Position numbers and translations under genes: made by a program
Shown here: positions 1-8,383 of the stretch, piece after piece
How the letters are laid out: the number at the start of each line of letters is the position of its first letter
Numbering within the stretch: position 1 is the stretch's first letter
The notes under the pieces: generated by a model
The model's database searches: none
What the model was told of the DNA's origin: nothing
Seen by the model: only the letters and a program-made list of their open reading frames with translations
Source: a virus
Length of the DNA: 41,685 nt
Reading direction: 5' to 3' (one strand)
IMG/VR virus record: IMGVR_UViG_3300005548_000005
Coordinates: 1 to 41,685 of that record

Positions 1-98
1 ACCACCGGGAAGACGGCGAAGCCGAAGCCGCCGTCGTAGGTGAGCAGCTGGTCGTCGGTGGTGGCATCCAGGCCCGCGGTCGACTTGAAGACGTCGAC
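1..98. repeat. Terminal direct repeat, left copy
   Basis: These 98 bases are identical to the last 98 bases of the window. The gene that runs off this end continues in frame at the other end. The simplest reading is a circular assembly with an overlap, or a circularly permuted/cos-closed genome, giving a 41,587-bp unit. A true short physical terminal repeat is less likely, because the repeat lies inside a tail gene and not near the terminase. Confidence 0.95.
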
Positions 99-335
99 CT
101 GGACCGAGGTTGGGCCGTCGCTGTCGTAGGAGAGCAGGCTGTCGGCGATCAGCATGCCGTCCGTGGGGGCAGTGAACTTGTACCAGACGTGGTTGGTGGG
201 CGACCCGATCTTGGGGTCTTCGCTGTAGAACCCGACCGTGGGCGCGGTCACCGACAGTGGGGTGACCAGGCCGGCGTCCTGGTAGGTCTCGCCGCCGGCG
301 GGGAGGGTGATCCCGTTGATGCTGTAGATGGGCAC
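1..335 (-). CDS. Minor tail protein, N-terminal part (gene continues at window end)
   Basis: The gene starts at a GTG four bases after the stop of the large tail-tip gene and runs off the window start. It continues in frame from 41,587 down to 40,261, for 553 residues in all. The part here (about 111 residues) reads as a beta-sandwich: VWYKF about a third of the way in, and just past the join a TSYYLALWD strand. This resembles pre-peptidase C-terminal or carbohydrate-binding folds. No clear Shine-Dalgarno (SD) is present, so translation is probably coupled to the upstream gene. By position it is a distal tail or receptor-binding component; the exact role is inferred. Confidence 0.8.
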   Translation of the reverse strand, partial: MPIYSINGITLPAGGETYQDAGLVTPLSVTAPTVGFYSEDPKIGSPTNHVWYKFTAPTDGMLIADSLLSYDSDGPTSVQVDVFKSTAGLDATTDDQLLTYDGGFGFAVFPV

Positions 336-339
336 CTGG

Positions 340-3300
340 TCAGACCTGGTCGTTCTGCTGGACGCGGAAGATCCGGCCGGGGTTGAGGTGGGTGTCCCAG
401 CGTGGGAAGAGGGTCACCCAGACCACGGGCTGGCGGTAGCAGAAGTACGGGAACCCGGCGGGGTCGCGCCACCGGCCGGTGACCTGGTCGACGCCCTTCT
501 CGGGGAAGTCGGCCGTGGCGTCGGCCTTGGTGGTCGGGTGGTATCCGAGGGGGTTGCCGTCCCAGCCGGCCTCGTACAGCAGGTAGTGGTCGTCGGTGAG
601 GGTGTCGTTCTTCCGGCGCCAGTTGCGCTTGCCGTCGTCGGTGAACGGGTCGCCGATCATGGCGGTGATCCGCTCGGCGCTGATCTCGGCGCCGAAGACG
701 GCCATGATGAACTCGGCGGGGTCGTCGACGGTGGTGACGGTGAGGTCTCGGATCTGGCCTTCCTCGCCGGCCACCACCGGGAACACGCACCAGGCGCCGC
801 CGGGGGCGGTGATCCGGGAGTCGATCAGGCCGCCGATCTCGTCCCATCCGGTCATCGAGTCGCGGGTCAGGCTCGAGGAGCGGGCCTGGTTGCGCCACTG
901 GCGGGCGGGGTTCTGGTGGGACTCGCGGCGGAGCTCGTGGATCTCCCACACCTCGAGGGCGTCACGGTTGCGGGTGTCGACGGCGATCTGGACGGTCTTG
1001 TCCTGGTTGAGGTCGCGGCTGGCCACGTGCATCAGGACGGGTGCGCCCTGGTAGTGGATCAGGCCGTTCATGCCGGGCTTGATCGCCCGGTTGTCCATGA
1101 CCAGGTCGACGGTCAGGGGGTCGCCGGGGTGGTGTTCGCCGGCGATGACGGCGCCCATGGTGAGGTCGATGGTGCCGACGAGGTTGGGGGAGGCGTCGTC
1201 GGAGAGGTCGTTCTGGGCCCAGTCCCGGGCTTGGCCGCGGTCCTGGACGTTGCCCATGTTGACGGCTCGGTCGGCGAACACGCGGTGCCGGTCGGACTTC
1301 GGGTTGCGTCCGGTGATCTGCCCGGAGGCGTTGTAGTTGAAGGTCCGGGTGAACGGCCTCTGGGCGGCGGGGTGGATGGCTGCGCCGCGGAGGCTCCACT
1401 GGCCGTCGTTGTTGAACGCGGCCCTCCAGGTGGCGGCGTCGACCTCGCCGGTGACGTCGAGGTCGTCGTTGAACTGTCGCTGCAGCGCCTTGACGGCCTT
1501 GGTCAACCCGGCCGTGAACACGTCGGGGGTGGGTGGGGTGCCGCCGCCCTGGCCGTCGAGGTAGCCCAGCACCCACAGTCGCCACGACAGCTGGAAGACG
1601 TCGTCGCCGGTGTCGCCCTGCTCGAGGTGGCCCGGGAACGGTGGCGGGTCCTGGATCGTGGAGAGGCCGGGGTACTTGGCGAACCGGATCCGCATCCCGT
1701 TGCGGCCGATCGCGGTGACGAACTCCCGGTCGGGCTCCTGCGCGAAGTCGCGGCGCAGGTTCGCCACCGCTCGTGTGTCGTCGCAGTAGACCGTGAAGTC
1801 GATCGTGGTGATGTCCTTGCGGAACATCCGGTAGACGCCGTCGGCGTTGGGCATGATCGTCCACTGGGCGCCACCGAGGGTGGTCGACCGGGCGGTCAGG
1901 TCGGTCAGGAAGTCCAGCTGCCAGGTGTCGCCGGAGTTGGGGACCTCGATCCCGGTGACCGGTGGGTTGGCCATGGTGGGCAGCGCCAACCCGTGCCGGA
2001 TGGCCATCATCGACAGGTGGCCGATGTCCTGGATCGTCGGGAAGATCGGGTCGGGTCGCCAGGTGCGGCCGGCGCGGCCGGTGGCCTCACCGAGGATCGC
2101 GGTGGTCAGGGCGCGGCCGGAGTCGTTGTAGTCGCCGATGAAGCCCCGGAAGTCGGTGGCGACGACGTGGTTGTTGTCGTCGACGCGCTGGATCTTCAGG
2201 GGCGCGTACTTCTTCAGCCACGCCCAGTCGCCCTGTCCGGGCTTCTCGAAGGCGCCGTGGAACTGGGGCCACTGGATCGACCCGGAGCCGTAGAGCAGCG
2301 GCTCGATCAGCCCCTGCGTGGGCTCTGGGGTCTCGATCCCGCGGATGACGGTGCGGTCGCCGCCGGCGACCACGATCCGGTGCCGCGGCCGCGGGATCGC
2401 GACCGTCGTCGACGTCACCTTCGCGGTCGCGCCGGCGATCGCGACGGCGTCGAACGCCTGGGCCTTCATCAGTCGCGCTGAGCTGGGCACCGGCTTCGGC
2501 AGAGCGACGACCGGTGGCTCCCAGCTGGCGGTCCCGATGCCCTCGCGGCGGCGGCCGTCGGTCCACGAGATCTGGGTGGTCGGGATGACGGTGACGAAAC
2601 CGAACGCGGTCGCGTCCGCGACGTGGTCACCGGTCGCGGAGGCGTGGGGGCCGACCACGTCCGTGCCTTCGGCGGCCGCGTCGGCGGTGTGGTCGGCGGT
2701 CGCAGTGGCGACCTTCCCGACGACACCGGCGGCGGTGGCGTCAGCGACGTGGATGGCGAGGGCGGTCCGCTCGGAGGCGACGGTGCCGGTCGCCGTGGCG
2801 TCAGCGACGTGGTCTCCGGTGGCGTCCCGGGAGAGACCGGCGACCACGGTCCCGTCGGCGTCACCCCCGGACGTGTGCGCCCCAGTGGCAGACGCTGAGG
2901 TCCCGACGGAACCGACCGCGGTTGCCCCGGCGGTGTGGGCGCCGGCGGCAGTGGCGGCGGTCCCGACGACACCCGCGGCGGTGCCGCCTGACGTGTGGGC
3001 GCCCGTGCCGGATGCGGAGACGCCTGACGCGCCGAGCGCGAGGAGGACAGTGTTGGTCTCCCACGTTGGGGAGCTGGTGAGGGTCACCACAGGGGCCAGT
3101 GCGGACCCCGACGGCGGTACGGAGTGCACGGCCAGGGCGGCGGCGCCGAAGCCTGAGGAGACCGCGATGTCGGAGCGCCAGGTGACACCCTTGATGGTGG
3201 CGGTGTCGAGAATGTGCCCGCTGTTACCGGAGCTGTTGGAGAAGATCAGGGCCGAGACGGCGATGGCAGCAGGGCCGCCGCCCGCCGTGTTCACGAGGGG

Positions 3301-4263
3301 CGGCGTGGTCGACGTTCCGTGCGTCATGGTGCCGGTGGCGAGGATCCCGTTGGGGTTCCGGATGACGATGCCGGCGGAGCCCCAGACCTGGGAGCCGGAG
3401 GTGACGTTGATCGTGGATCCGGGGTCACCGGAGACGAGGATCTTGTAGCCCCACCAGTAGTTGCTGCGCTGTGAACCACCCGTGTTGTTGCCGGGGCCGT
3501 CGAGGGGCGTGAACCCGGTGGGGCCAGCGCTGATCGCGCCAGCAGCGGCGATGGTGGAGAAGGCGCAGAGGAACATGTCGCCGACCTGCGCCGTCGAAGG
3601 GATCGTGATGGAGGCGTTGGTGCTGTTCCCACTGTTGGTCGCGGAGCCGACGACGGCTGGGATGCTCACCGAGGATGGGAGCATGAAGGTCAGGGTGTTG
3701 CCGAGCTGGGAGGTGCCGCCGGCCTGGGTGGCGTTTCTGGTGTTGTCGTCGCCGGCGGTGACGGTCTCGTCGCAGACGTCGACGGCCCAGAAGGTGCGGT
3801 TGGTAAATCCGCCGCGGTCGGTGACCCCGGACCCGGGGGCGGTGATGACCGGGTTGCTGGTGCCGGAGGTGGAGAAGATGTGGACGACCATGCCGTCGAC
3901 CGGTGCCCGGTACCGGCAGTCCAGGGACGTGACGGAGGCGGTGGGGTATGCGGCGCCACCGATCAGGGAGGGGATGCCGGCGACCCCGGAGTAGGCGACG
4001 CACTTGTAGTTCGTCGAAGCCGAGGCGGTGAACGTGCTCGGCTCTGTGCCGTCGATGATGCGGCCGAAGACATGGAGCCAGTTGTTGGTCGACCCGAACT
4101 TGTAGGTGCCCAGGTCGAGGAAGGTCGATCCGCTGAGCGCGGTGTTGAGAGTGCCGTCTTCGCATACGACCAGCAGCGCGTCACCGACCGACAGCCCCGA
4201 CGGCTTGGTGACCGTCGTGGTGTTGGTCGTGGACGCGCTACTGCTGACGAACGCGACGGCCAC
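340..4263 (-). CDS. Large minor tail / tail-tip protein with repeat linker and peptidoglycan-binding module
   Basis: This 1,307-residue protein is the largest of the genome. Residues 1 to about 415 hold two related beta-rich domains (each with a VGD motif near its start). A stretch of about seven Ala/Gly/His/Asp repeats follows (about 417-555). The body then looks like a baseplate/Gp37-like tail protein with TTQISWTDG and GSGSIQWPQF motifs. About residues 879-955 match a PG_binding_1 module (GDTGDDVFQLSWRLW, then VKALQRQFN). The C-terminus (FPYFCYRQPVVWVTLFPRW) resembles actinophage minor tail proteins. It sits downstream of the tape-measure cluster, as expected for a tail-tip protein. The start is GTG without a good SD. 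It probably contacts and penetrates the host envelope. Confidence 0.8.
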   Translation of the reverse strand: MAVAFVSSSASTTNTTTVTKPSGLSVGDALLVVCEDGTLNTALSGSTFLDLGTYKFGSTNNWLHVFGRIIDGTEPSTFTASASTNYKCVAYSGVAGIPSLIGGAAYPTASVTSLDCRYRAPVDGMVVHIFSTSGTSNPVITAPGSGVTDRGGFTNRTFWAVDVCDETVTAGDDNTRNATQAGGTSQLGNTLTFMLPSSVSIPAVVGSATNSGNSTNASITIPSTAQVGDMFLCAFSTIAAAGAISAGPTGFTPLDGPGNNTGGSQRSNYWWGYKILVSGDPGSTINVTSGSQVWGSAGIVIRNPNGILATGTMTHGTSTTPPLVNTAGGGPAAIAVSALIFSNSSGNSGHILDTATIKGVTWRSDIAVSSGFGAAALAVHSVPPSGSALAPVVTLTSSPTWETNTVLLALGASGVSASGTGAHTSGGTAAGVVGTAATAAGAHTAGATAVGSVGTSASATGAHTSGGDADGTVVAGLSRDATGDHVADATATGTVASERTALAIHVADATAAGVVGKVATATADHTADAAAEGTDVVGPHASATGDHVADATAFGFVTVIPTTQISWTDGRRREGIGTASWEPPVVALPKPVPSSARLMKAQAFDAVAIAGATAKVTSTTVAIPRPRHRIVVAGGDRTVIRGIETPEPTQGLIEPLLYGSGSIQWPQFHGAFEKPGQGDWAWLKKYAPLKIQRVDDNNHVVATDFRGFIGDYNDSGRALTTAILGEATGRAGRTWRPDPIFPTIQDIGHLSMMAIRHGLALPTMANPPVTGIEVPNSGDTWQLDFLTDLTARSTTLGGAQWTIMPNADGVYRMFRKDITTIDFTVYCDDTRAVANLRRDFAQEPDREFVTAIGRNGMRIRFAKYPGLSTIQDPPPFPGHLEQGDTGDDVFQLSWRLWVLGYLDGQGGGTPPTPDVFTAGLTKAVKALQRQFNDDLDVTGEVDAATWRAAFNNDGQWSLRGAAIHPAAQRPFTRTFNYNASGQITGRNPKSDRHRVFADRAVNMGNVQDRGQARDWAQNDLSDDASPNLVGTIDLTMGAVIAGEHHPGDPLTVDLVMDNRAIKPGMNGLIHYQGAPVLMHVASRDLNQDKTVQIAVDTRNRDALEVWEIHELRRESHQNPARQWRNQARSSSLTRDSMTGWDEIGGLIDSRITAPGGAWCVFPVVAGEEGQIRDLTVTTVDDPAEFIMAVFGAEISAERITAMIGDPFTDDGKRNWRRKNDTLTDDHYLLYEAGWDGNPLGYHPTTKADATADFPEKGVDQVTGRWRDPAGFPYFCYRQPVVWVTLFPRWDTHLNPGRIFRVQQNDQV
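2596..3015 (-). repeat. Tandem Ala/Gly/His repeat block in the tail-tip gene
   Basis: About seven imperfect units of 20-22 residues follow a pattern like ATG(A/D)H(T/V)(S/A)(G/D)xAxGxV, for example SATGAHTSGGDADG and SATGDHVADATAFG. The block separates the N-terminal beta domains from the baseplate-like body, as a flexible or fibrous linker would. Units differ by substitution as well as length, so the array looks old. Unit number could vary between related phages. Confidence 0.75.
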
Positions 4264-4275
4264 AGCAGCGGCCGA

Positions 4276-4641
4276 TCAGGCTGCGATGGGCGTGACGGTC
4301 AGGGTCAGCGAGGTCAGGGTGAACGTGTTGGTCGACACCCACGCCTGAGACGCCGACAGGGCGATGGACCGCCAGAACGTGCCCGCCGTCGACGCCGACC
4401 ACAGGCTGATGTGGGACAGGGTCTCCGAGGTGCCGCCGTTGGTCCACGGCCCGGTCGACCCCGACGACGACTTCGTACCGCCGGACGAGGCGCCGGTGGT
4501 GCACTGCTTCCGGGTGGTGTCACCGGCCGCGGCCGCGGTCGTGCCGGCGGCGCCGGGGTCGGCGGTGTGGAGCTTGATCCACGGGTCGTCGAGGACGTCG
4601 AGCCATGCGTCGGCGATAGCGCCTGCGACTCCTACGGTCAT
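4276..4641 (-). CDS. Tail fiber-like minor tail protein
   Basis: This 121-residue protein has the layout of a small actinophage minor tail family: WLDVLDDPWIKLHTADPGAAGT near the N-terminus, TRKQ, then a TWTN/SHISLWSASTAGTF core and a beta-rich end. The ATG overlaps the upstream stop (ATGA), so translation is coupled. Position just before the large tail-tip gene fits a small structural tail protein. No enzymatic motif is visible. Confidence 0.65.
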   Translation of the reverse strand: MTVGVAGAIADAWLDVLDDPWIKLHTADPGAAGTTAAAAGDTTRKQCTTGASSGGTKSSSGSTGPWTNGGTSETLSHISLWSASTAGTFWRSIALSASQAWVSTNTFTLTSLTLTVTPIAA

Positions 4642-4889
4642 GACTTGGCTCCTTGCTCAGCGGCCTTGCGTGCGGCGGTCTTGGTCGCGCCGGCTTCGAC
4701 GGCCTCGTCGAGTGCGGCCGCGAGTCGCTCGTCCAGGTGCTCGACCTGGGCGACGGCGGTCGCGCGGATCTGCGCGACCTTGGTGACGTTGGCCAGGGCG
4801 GCCTTCGCGGAGGTGAACCGCGGCCGCTCCTCGACCACGCCGTCCGCTGTGGCTCCCGCCTTGTGCGGGGCCTCGGTTCTGCTGCTCAT
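4638..4889 (-). CDS. Small helical tail-region protein
   Basis: An 83-residue, Ala/Glu/Lys-rich protein, predicted largely helical, with a coiled-coil-like central stretch (VAQVEHLDERLAAALDEAVEAG). The ATG overlaps the upstream stop. I do not recognise a family. It lies among minor tail genes and is probably structural or an assembly factor. Confidence 0.55.
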   Translation of the reverse strand: MSSRTEAPHKAGATADGVVEERPRFTSAKAALANVTKVAQIRATAVAQVEHLDERLAAALDEAVEAGATKTAARKAAEQGAKS

Positions 4890-5107
4890 GTGGTGCTCCT
4901 GATCTGTGCGATGGTGGCGTCGTCCAGGCCGGCGGCCCGGAGCGCGTCGTCGGACTTCTTGGCCAGCTGGGAGGCCGAGACAATCCGGGTGTGGACGTCG
5001 TCGGTGGAGCTGATGAGGGTTCCCTCCTCCAGGCCGTTCGGGTCGTTCGGGCCGGCGCGGACCTCGCCGTGGGCCACGGCCTTGATCTCGAACATCAGCT
5101 CGGGCAT
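4886..5107 (-). CDS. Small tail-region protein
   Basis: A 73-residue protein beginning MPELMFEIKAVAHGEV, a beta-rich start followed by a helical C-terminus (ASQLAKKSDDALRAAGLDDATIAQI). An SD-like AGGACCACC lies just upstream. Its stop overlaps the next start. No family recognised; role inferred from position only. Confidence 0.55.
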   Translation of the reverse strand: MPELMFEIKAVAHGEVRAGPNDPNGLEEGTLISSTDDVHTRIVSASQLAKKSDDALRAAGLDDATIAQIRSTT

Positions 5108-5121
5108 GTGCGGTGGTCCTC

Positions 5122-5526
5122 CTAGAGCTCGTCGGTGAGGGCGTCGGGGTGGAAGATGGTCACGATCACGACGGGCCCGTCGTCGGACGCGTCGGTGACG
5201 TTGAGCGGCTCGGTCAGGGCGCTGCAGTCCCAGCCGTCGCCAGTGACGGGGTCACGGAGCAGCCAGTGGGTGGCCTCGTCCCAAGGCCCAGTGGGTGCCC
5301 CGTAGGTGATGGAGCGGGAGATGGCGCCGCCGTCGGGGTCGGGCCAGCCGGCGTCGTTGGAGACGGTCGCGGGGGCGTAGCCGGGGCCAGTGATCTCGAC
5401 GCCGTCGAACATCGGGTCGCCGTTGAACAGGGCGAGCTCGTGGGCGTCGGGGGAAGCGGGGCCGTGGTTGGGGCCGTAGTCGTTGGCCAGCGAGGCGTTC
5501 TGGGCTGCGACGTCCTTGATCGCCAT
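5122..5526 (-). CDS. Minor tail protein
   Basis: A 134-residue protein with a mostly beta, Asp/Pro-rich composition. The ATG overlaps the upstream stop (ATGA). It contains WPDPDGGAISRSITYGAPTGPWDEATHWLL, seen here as a Trp-rich central part. It lies between the tape measure and tail-tip genes, where siphophages encode distal and minor tail proteins. Function is inferred from position. Confidence 0.6.
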   Translation of the reverse strand: MAIKDVAAQNASLANDYGPNHGPASPDAHELALFNGDPMFDGVEITGPGYAPATVSNDAGWPDPDGGAISRSITYGAPTGPWDEATHWLLRDPVTGDGWDCSALTEPLNVTDASDDGPVVIVTIFHPDALTDEL

Positions 5527-5975
5527 CAGGGGTTCACCAGGAACTGCAGGGCCACCCGGGTCTGGGCTTGCGCGGCGAGGCCGAAGTCGATCGAGTCGCC
5601 CCAGCTGGGGGCGATCGGGAACGCGTCCCACGGGCCGAGGTCGCTGCCGTGCAGGCTGATCGCGACGGTGTACGTCACCTGAGCGACGGCCTCCTCGAGC
5701 TCGAGGCGGGCGTCGAGGAGATCGGCGATGTCGGTTCCGGTGGCGTGCAGGACGGCGGGCAGGGTGCCCTGGTCGCGGACCGCGCCGAGCAGCTCCTTGC
5801 CGTCCTGGTAGTCGGAGTCCGGGGCCCAGTTGTACCGGTAGGGGAAGGACGGGAAGCCGAGGCCGTCGTCGGCGATCGTGAACCGTGAACCCCCCTCGGT
5901 GGGGACGTTGCAGGCGACCAGGTCGGGCAGCGAGATGCTGTCACGGGTGATGGTCAGCTTCAGGAGCGGGATCAA
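5526..5975 (-). CDS. Distal-tail-like minor tail protein
   Basis: A 149-residue protein directly after the tape measure, the usual place for the distal tail protein. The start is a TTG whose TTGA overlaps the tape-measure stop; no nearby ATG or GTG extends the conserved-looking N-terminus MIPLLKLTITRDSISLP. The protein is beta-rich and lacks membrane segments or catalytic motifs. It would connect the tail tube to the tip complex. The family call rests mainly on synteny. Confidence 0.6.
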   Translation of the reverse strand: MIPLLKLTITRDSISLPDLVACNVPTEGGSRFTIADDGLGFPSFPYRYNWAPDSDYQDGKELLGAVRDQGTLPAVLHATGTDIADLLDARLELEEAVAQVTYTVAISLHGSDLGPWDAFPIAPSWGDSIDFGLAAQAQTRVALQFLVNP

Positions 5976-8365
5976 CGGATGCCTCCTCGCCTGGTGCCGT
6001 CGGTGTTGGCGCGCTGGCGCTGCTCACGCACCAACTTGCCGGTGGGGTCGGGGGAGTGGAGGTGGACGTCGCCGTTGACGGTCATGCCGCTGCGGTTGCC
6101 GGCCAGGTCGAGCTGCTGGCCGAGGGTGGTGTGGCGGCCCATGTGGGCCTGCAGCGCATCGAAGTCGCGGCGTGCCTTGTCCAGGCCCAGGAGCTTGTAG
6201 AGCGTCGTGACCTCCTTGGGCGTCAGCTGGTACTGGCGCTGGAGGTGCTCGACGTCGGTCTGGGAGGTGAGCAGCCCGGGGGTGAGGACCTGGGTCTGGA
6301 CCTGGTCGGGCAGCGAGTCCAGGGCGCGGGCGTACTTGTCGCTCTTCCCGGCGAGATCGAGGAACGTCTTCGACTGGCCCGCACCGGCGCGGGTGACGAG
6401 GTCGATGTCGCGTGAGGTCTTCTCGAGGTTCCCGCGCAGCGCGTCGAGCCTGGTCGACGTCGCCTTCAGCCCGATGCCGAGGATGTCGCGGGCCTCGCTG
6501 GCGGTGAGTCCGTAGGCCTTCAGGATCGCCGACGTCGGCGCACCGGGCAGGTTCGGCAGCGACGTCGCGCCCTTGAACTGCTGGGCGAACTGGGCGGCGG
6601 TGAGACTCATGGGGGTGAGCTGTTTCTGCTCGGCGCCCTGGCCGGCGAGGGTGAGGGCCGCCGGCGGGGCGAGCACGGTGCGCAGCAGTCCACCCGCGAG
6701 CCCGCGGCCGCCGCCCTTGATCCCGAAGTTCAGGGCCTCCTTCAGCACCGCGGCGTCGTGGGCGGCCATCGCCTCCTTGAACGCCCGCCCAGCGGCCGAG
6801 GACGCCGCGGCGGCCCCACCTCCGGCCGCTCGTACAGCTTCCGCGGCCGCCGTCGCTTCTCGGGCTGCGTTCGCCTCCGCGGCCGCCGTCCCGGCGGCGG
6901 TGGCGCCCTTGCCGGCGGCCCACAGCGGCACGCCCTTGCCGCCTGTACCAGCGCCACCGAGGCCGCCGCTGATGTCGATCACGTACAGCGGGTTCGCGGG
7001 GGTTCCGCGGGTGGCTCCGAGCGCACCGGCAATCCCGCCGCTACCGCCGCCCAGGAGGGCCTTCGTGCCGACGCCCAGCAGCCCTGACTTGTGCCCGAGG
7101 TAGGTGGCGCCGGCACCGAGTACGACGGCCTTCTGGGCCCAGCCGGGCAGCCGGTTGAAGGCGTCGAAGATCGACTTGACCTTCGGAGCCAAATATTTGG
7201 CCTCACCGACGACGTCGTGGAGCCCGGTCTTCAGCGCGGGCAGCGCCGATGAGGCCAGGGGCTTCAGCTCGTCGGTGAAGTGGTGGATCGAGCGGGCGCC
7301 GTCGTGCTCGAACCAGGTGGCGGCGTCGTCGACGGCCGGGATCACGTCCTTGTTGATCAGGTGGACGAAGTCGGTGGCGACCGGCATCAGGCCGCGGCCG
7401 AGCGTGTCCTTGGCGTTCTCCCACGAGGCGCTGAGGATCCGCTGCTGCTGAGCGAGCTTGTCCGAGGACCGGGCGAACTGGCCCTGCTGGGTCTTGGTCT
7501 GGTCCAGGATCAGCGCCTGGTTGGCGATGACCTTCTGCTGCGCCGTCAGCGGCGGCACCGTGCCCTCGACGGACTTCCGCAGGGTCTCCTGGGCCGCACC
7601 CAGCTTGGCCTGCGCCTCCTGCGCGGCCAGGCTGCCCTTCCCCGACTTGGTGACAGCGTCGTTGTAGGCGGCCTGGTCCTTGAGCACCGCGACCTGGGCG
7701 GAGTGGATCTTCGCGGAGTCCTTGACCGGCTTCAGCAGCCCCAGCTGGAGTGCCTCGGCCTTCTGCTGAGCGCCGTCGATCAGGATCCCGAACGGCTTCA
7801 GGCCACGGGTCGACCCGGCCAGGCCACGCTGGAGAGCGGTGAACGCCTGTTCCGGGTCGGTGTGGGCGAACGCCGCCAGGTCGGCGGCGAGCTTGACCAT
7901 CTGGATCGAGTCCTTGGCGCCCTCTTCCCGGGTCTCCTTGGCCTGCCTGAAGAGGAGCCCGAAGCCGCTCGCGGCGGACCGTGCCGCGTCGTCGGCGAGG
8001 CCGTACTTCTTGGCGGCGTTCGCGGAGAACTTGTTGATCTCCTCGCTGGCCGGCCCGAAGATCAGCTTGACCCGGTTCTCCGAGGCGGCGTCCTCGACCG
8101 CGCCGCGGATCGAGTCGCCGACGAGCTCGCCGATCTTCTCCACCGCGAACGCACCGAGCAGCGGGGCGGCGATGTACCGGGCGGCCTCGGAGAACTGGTG
8201 CCGCATCGCGGTCGACGCGCGGGTGCCCATGGTCCGGCCGAGCGAGGTGCCGGCACTCGAGCCGGCCCGCGAGCTCGCGTGGGTGGCGTCCCGCTCGAGC
8301 TGGCTGCCGAAGGTGCGGGACAGGGCGGGGCGGATCTCGAGTTCACTCCAGCCGACGTCTTCCAC
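5972..8365 (-). CDS. Tape measure protein
   Basis: A 797-residue protein between the tail chaperones and minor tail genes. It has long helical segments rich in Ala, Lys, Gln and Glu (AQEAQAKLGAAQETLRKSVEG, split by loops), a Gly/Ala-rich hydrophobic part around residues 420-560, and no enzymatic domain that I can see. GTG start, preceded by AGAGGGGGT at good spacing. It sets tail length and is injected with DNA. The length implies a fairly short siphovirus tail, roughly 120 nm by the usual 0.15 nm per residue rule. Confidence 0.9.
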   Translation of the reverse strand: MEDVGWSELEIRPALSRTFGSQLERDATHASSRAGSSAGTSLGRTMGTRASTAMRHQFSEAARYIAAPLLGAFAVEKIGELVGDSIRGAVEDAASENRVKLIFGPASEEINKFSANAAKKYGLADDAARSAASGFGLLFRQAKETREEGAKDSIQMVKLAADLAAFAHTDPEQAFTALQRGLAGSTRGLKPFGILIDGAQQKAEALQLGLLKPVKDSAKIHSAQVAVLKDQAAYNDAVTKSGKGSLAAQEAQAKLGAAQETLRKSVEGTVPPLTAQQKVIANQALILDQTKTQQGQFARSSDKLAQQQRILSASWENAKDTLGRGLMPVATDFVHLINKDVIPAVDDAATWFEHDGARSIHHFTDELKPLASSALPALKTGLHDVVGEAKYLAPKVKSIFDAFNRLPGWAQKAVVLGAGATYLGHKSGLLGVGTKALLGGGSGGIAGALGATRGTPANPLYVIDISGGLGGAGTGGKGVPLWAAGKGATAAGTAAAEANAAREATAAAEAVRAAGGGAAAASSAAGRAFKEAMAAHDAAVLKEALNFGIKGGGRGLAGGLLRTVLAPPAALTLAGQGAEQKQLTPMSLTAAQFAQQFKGATSLPNLPGAPTSAILKAYGLTASEARDILGIGLKATSTRLDALRGNLEKTSRDIDLVTRAGAGQSKTFLDLAGKSDKYARALDSLPDQVQTQVLTPGLLTSQTDVEHLQRQYQLTPKEVTTLYKLLGLDKARRDFDALQAHMGRHTTLGQQLDLAGNRSGMTVNGDVHLHSPDPTGKLVREQRQRANTDGTRRGGIR

Positions 8366-8383
8366 GGACCACCCCCTCTCGGC

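Noticed and set aside
328-2481. 717-codon plus-strand open frame
   Set aside because: It is the shadow of the tail-tip gene: low-complexity Val/Gly/Asp/Glu composition, no domain, and the minus-strand frame has clear protein motifs. Similar long shadows at 7280-9259, 11870-13738, 30601-33213 and 38820-40328 are rejected for the same reason.
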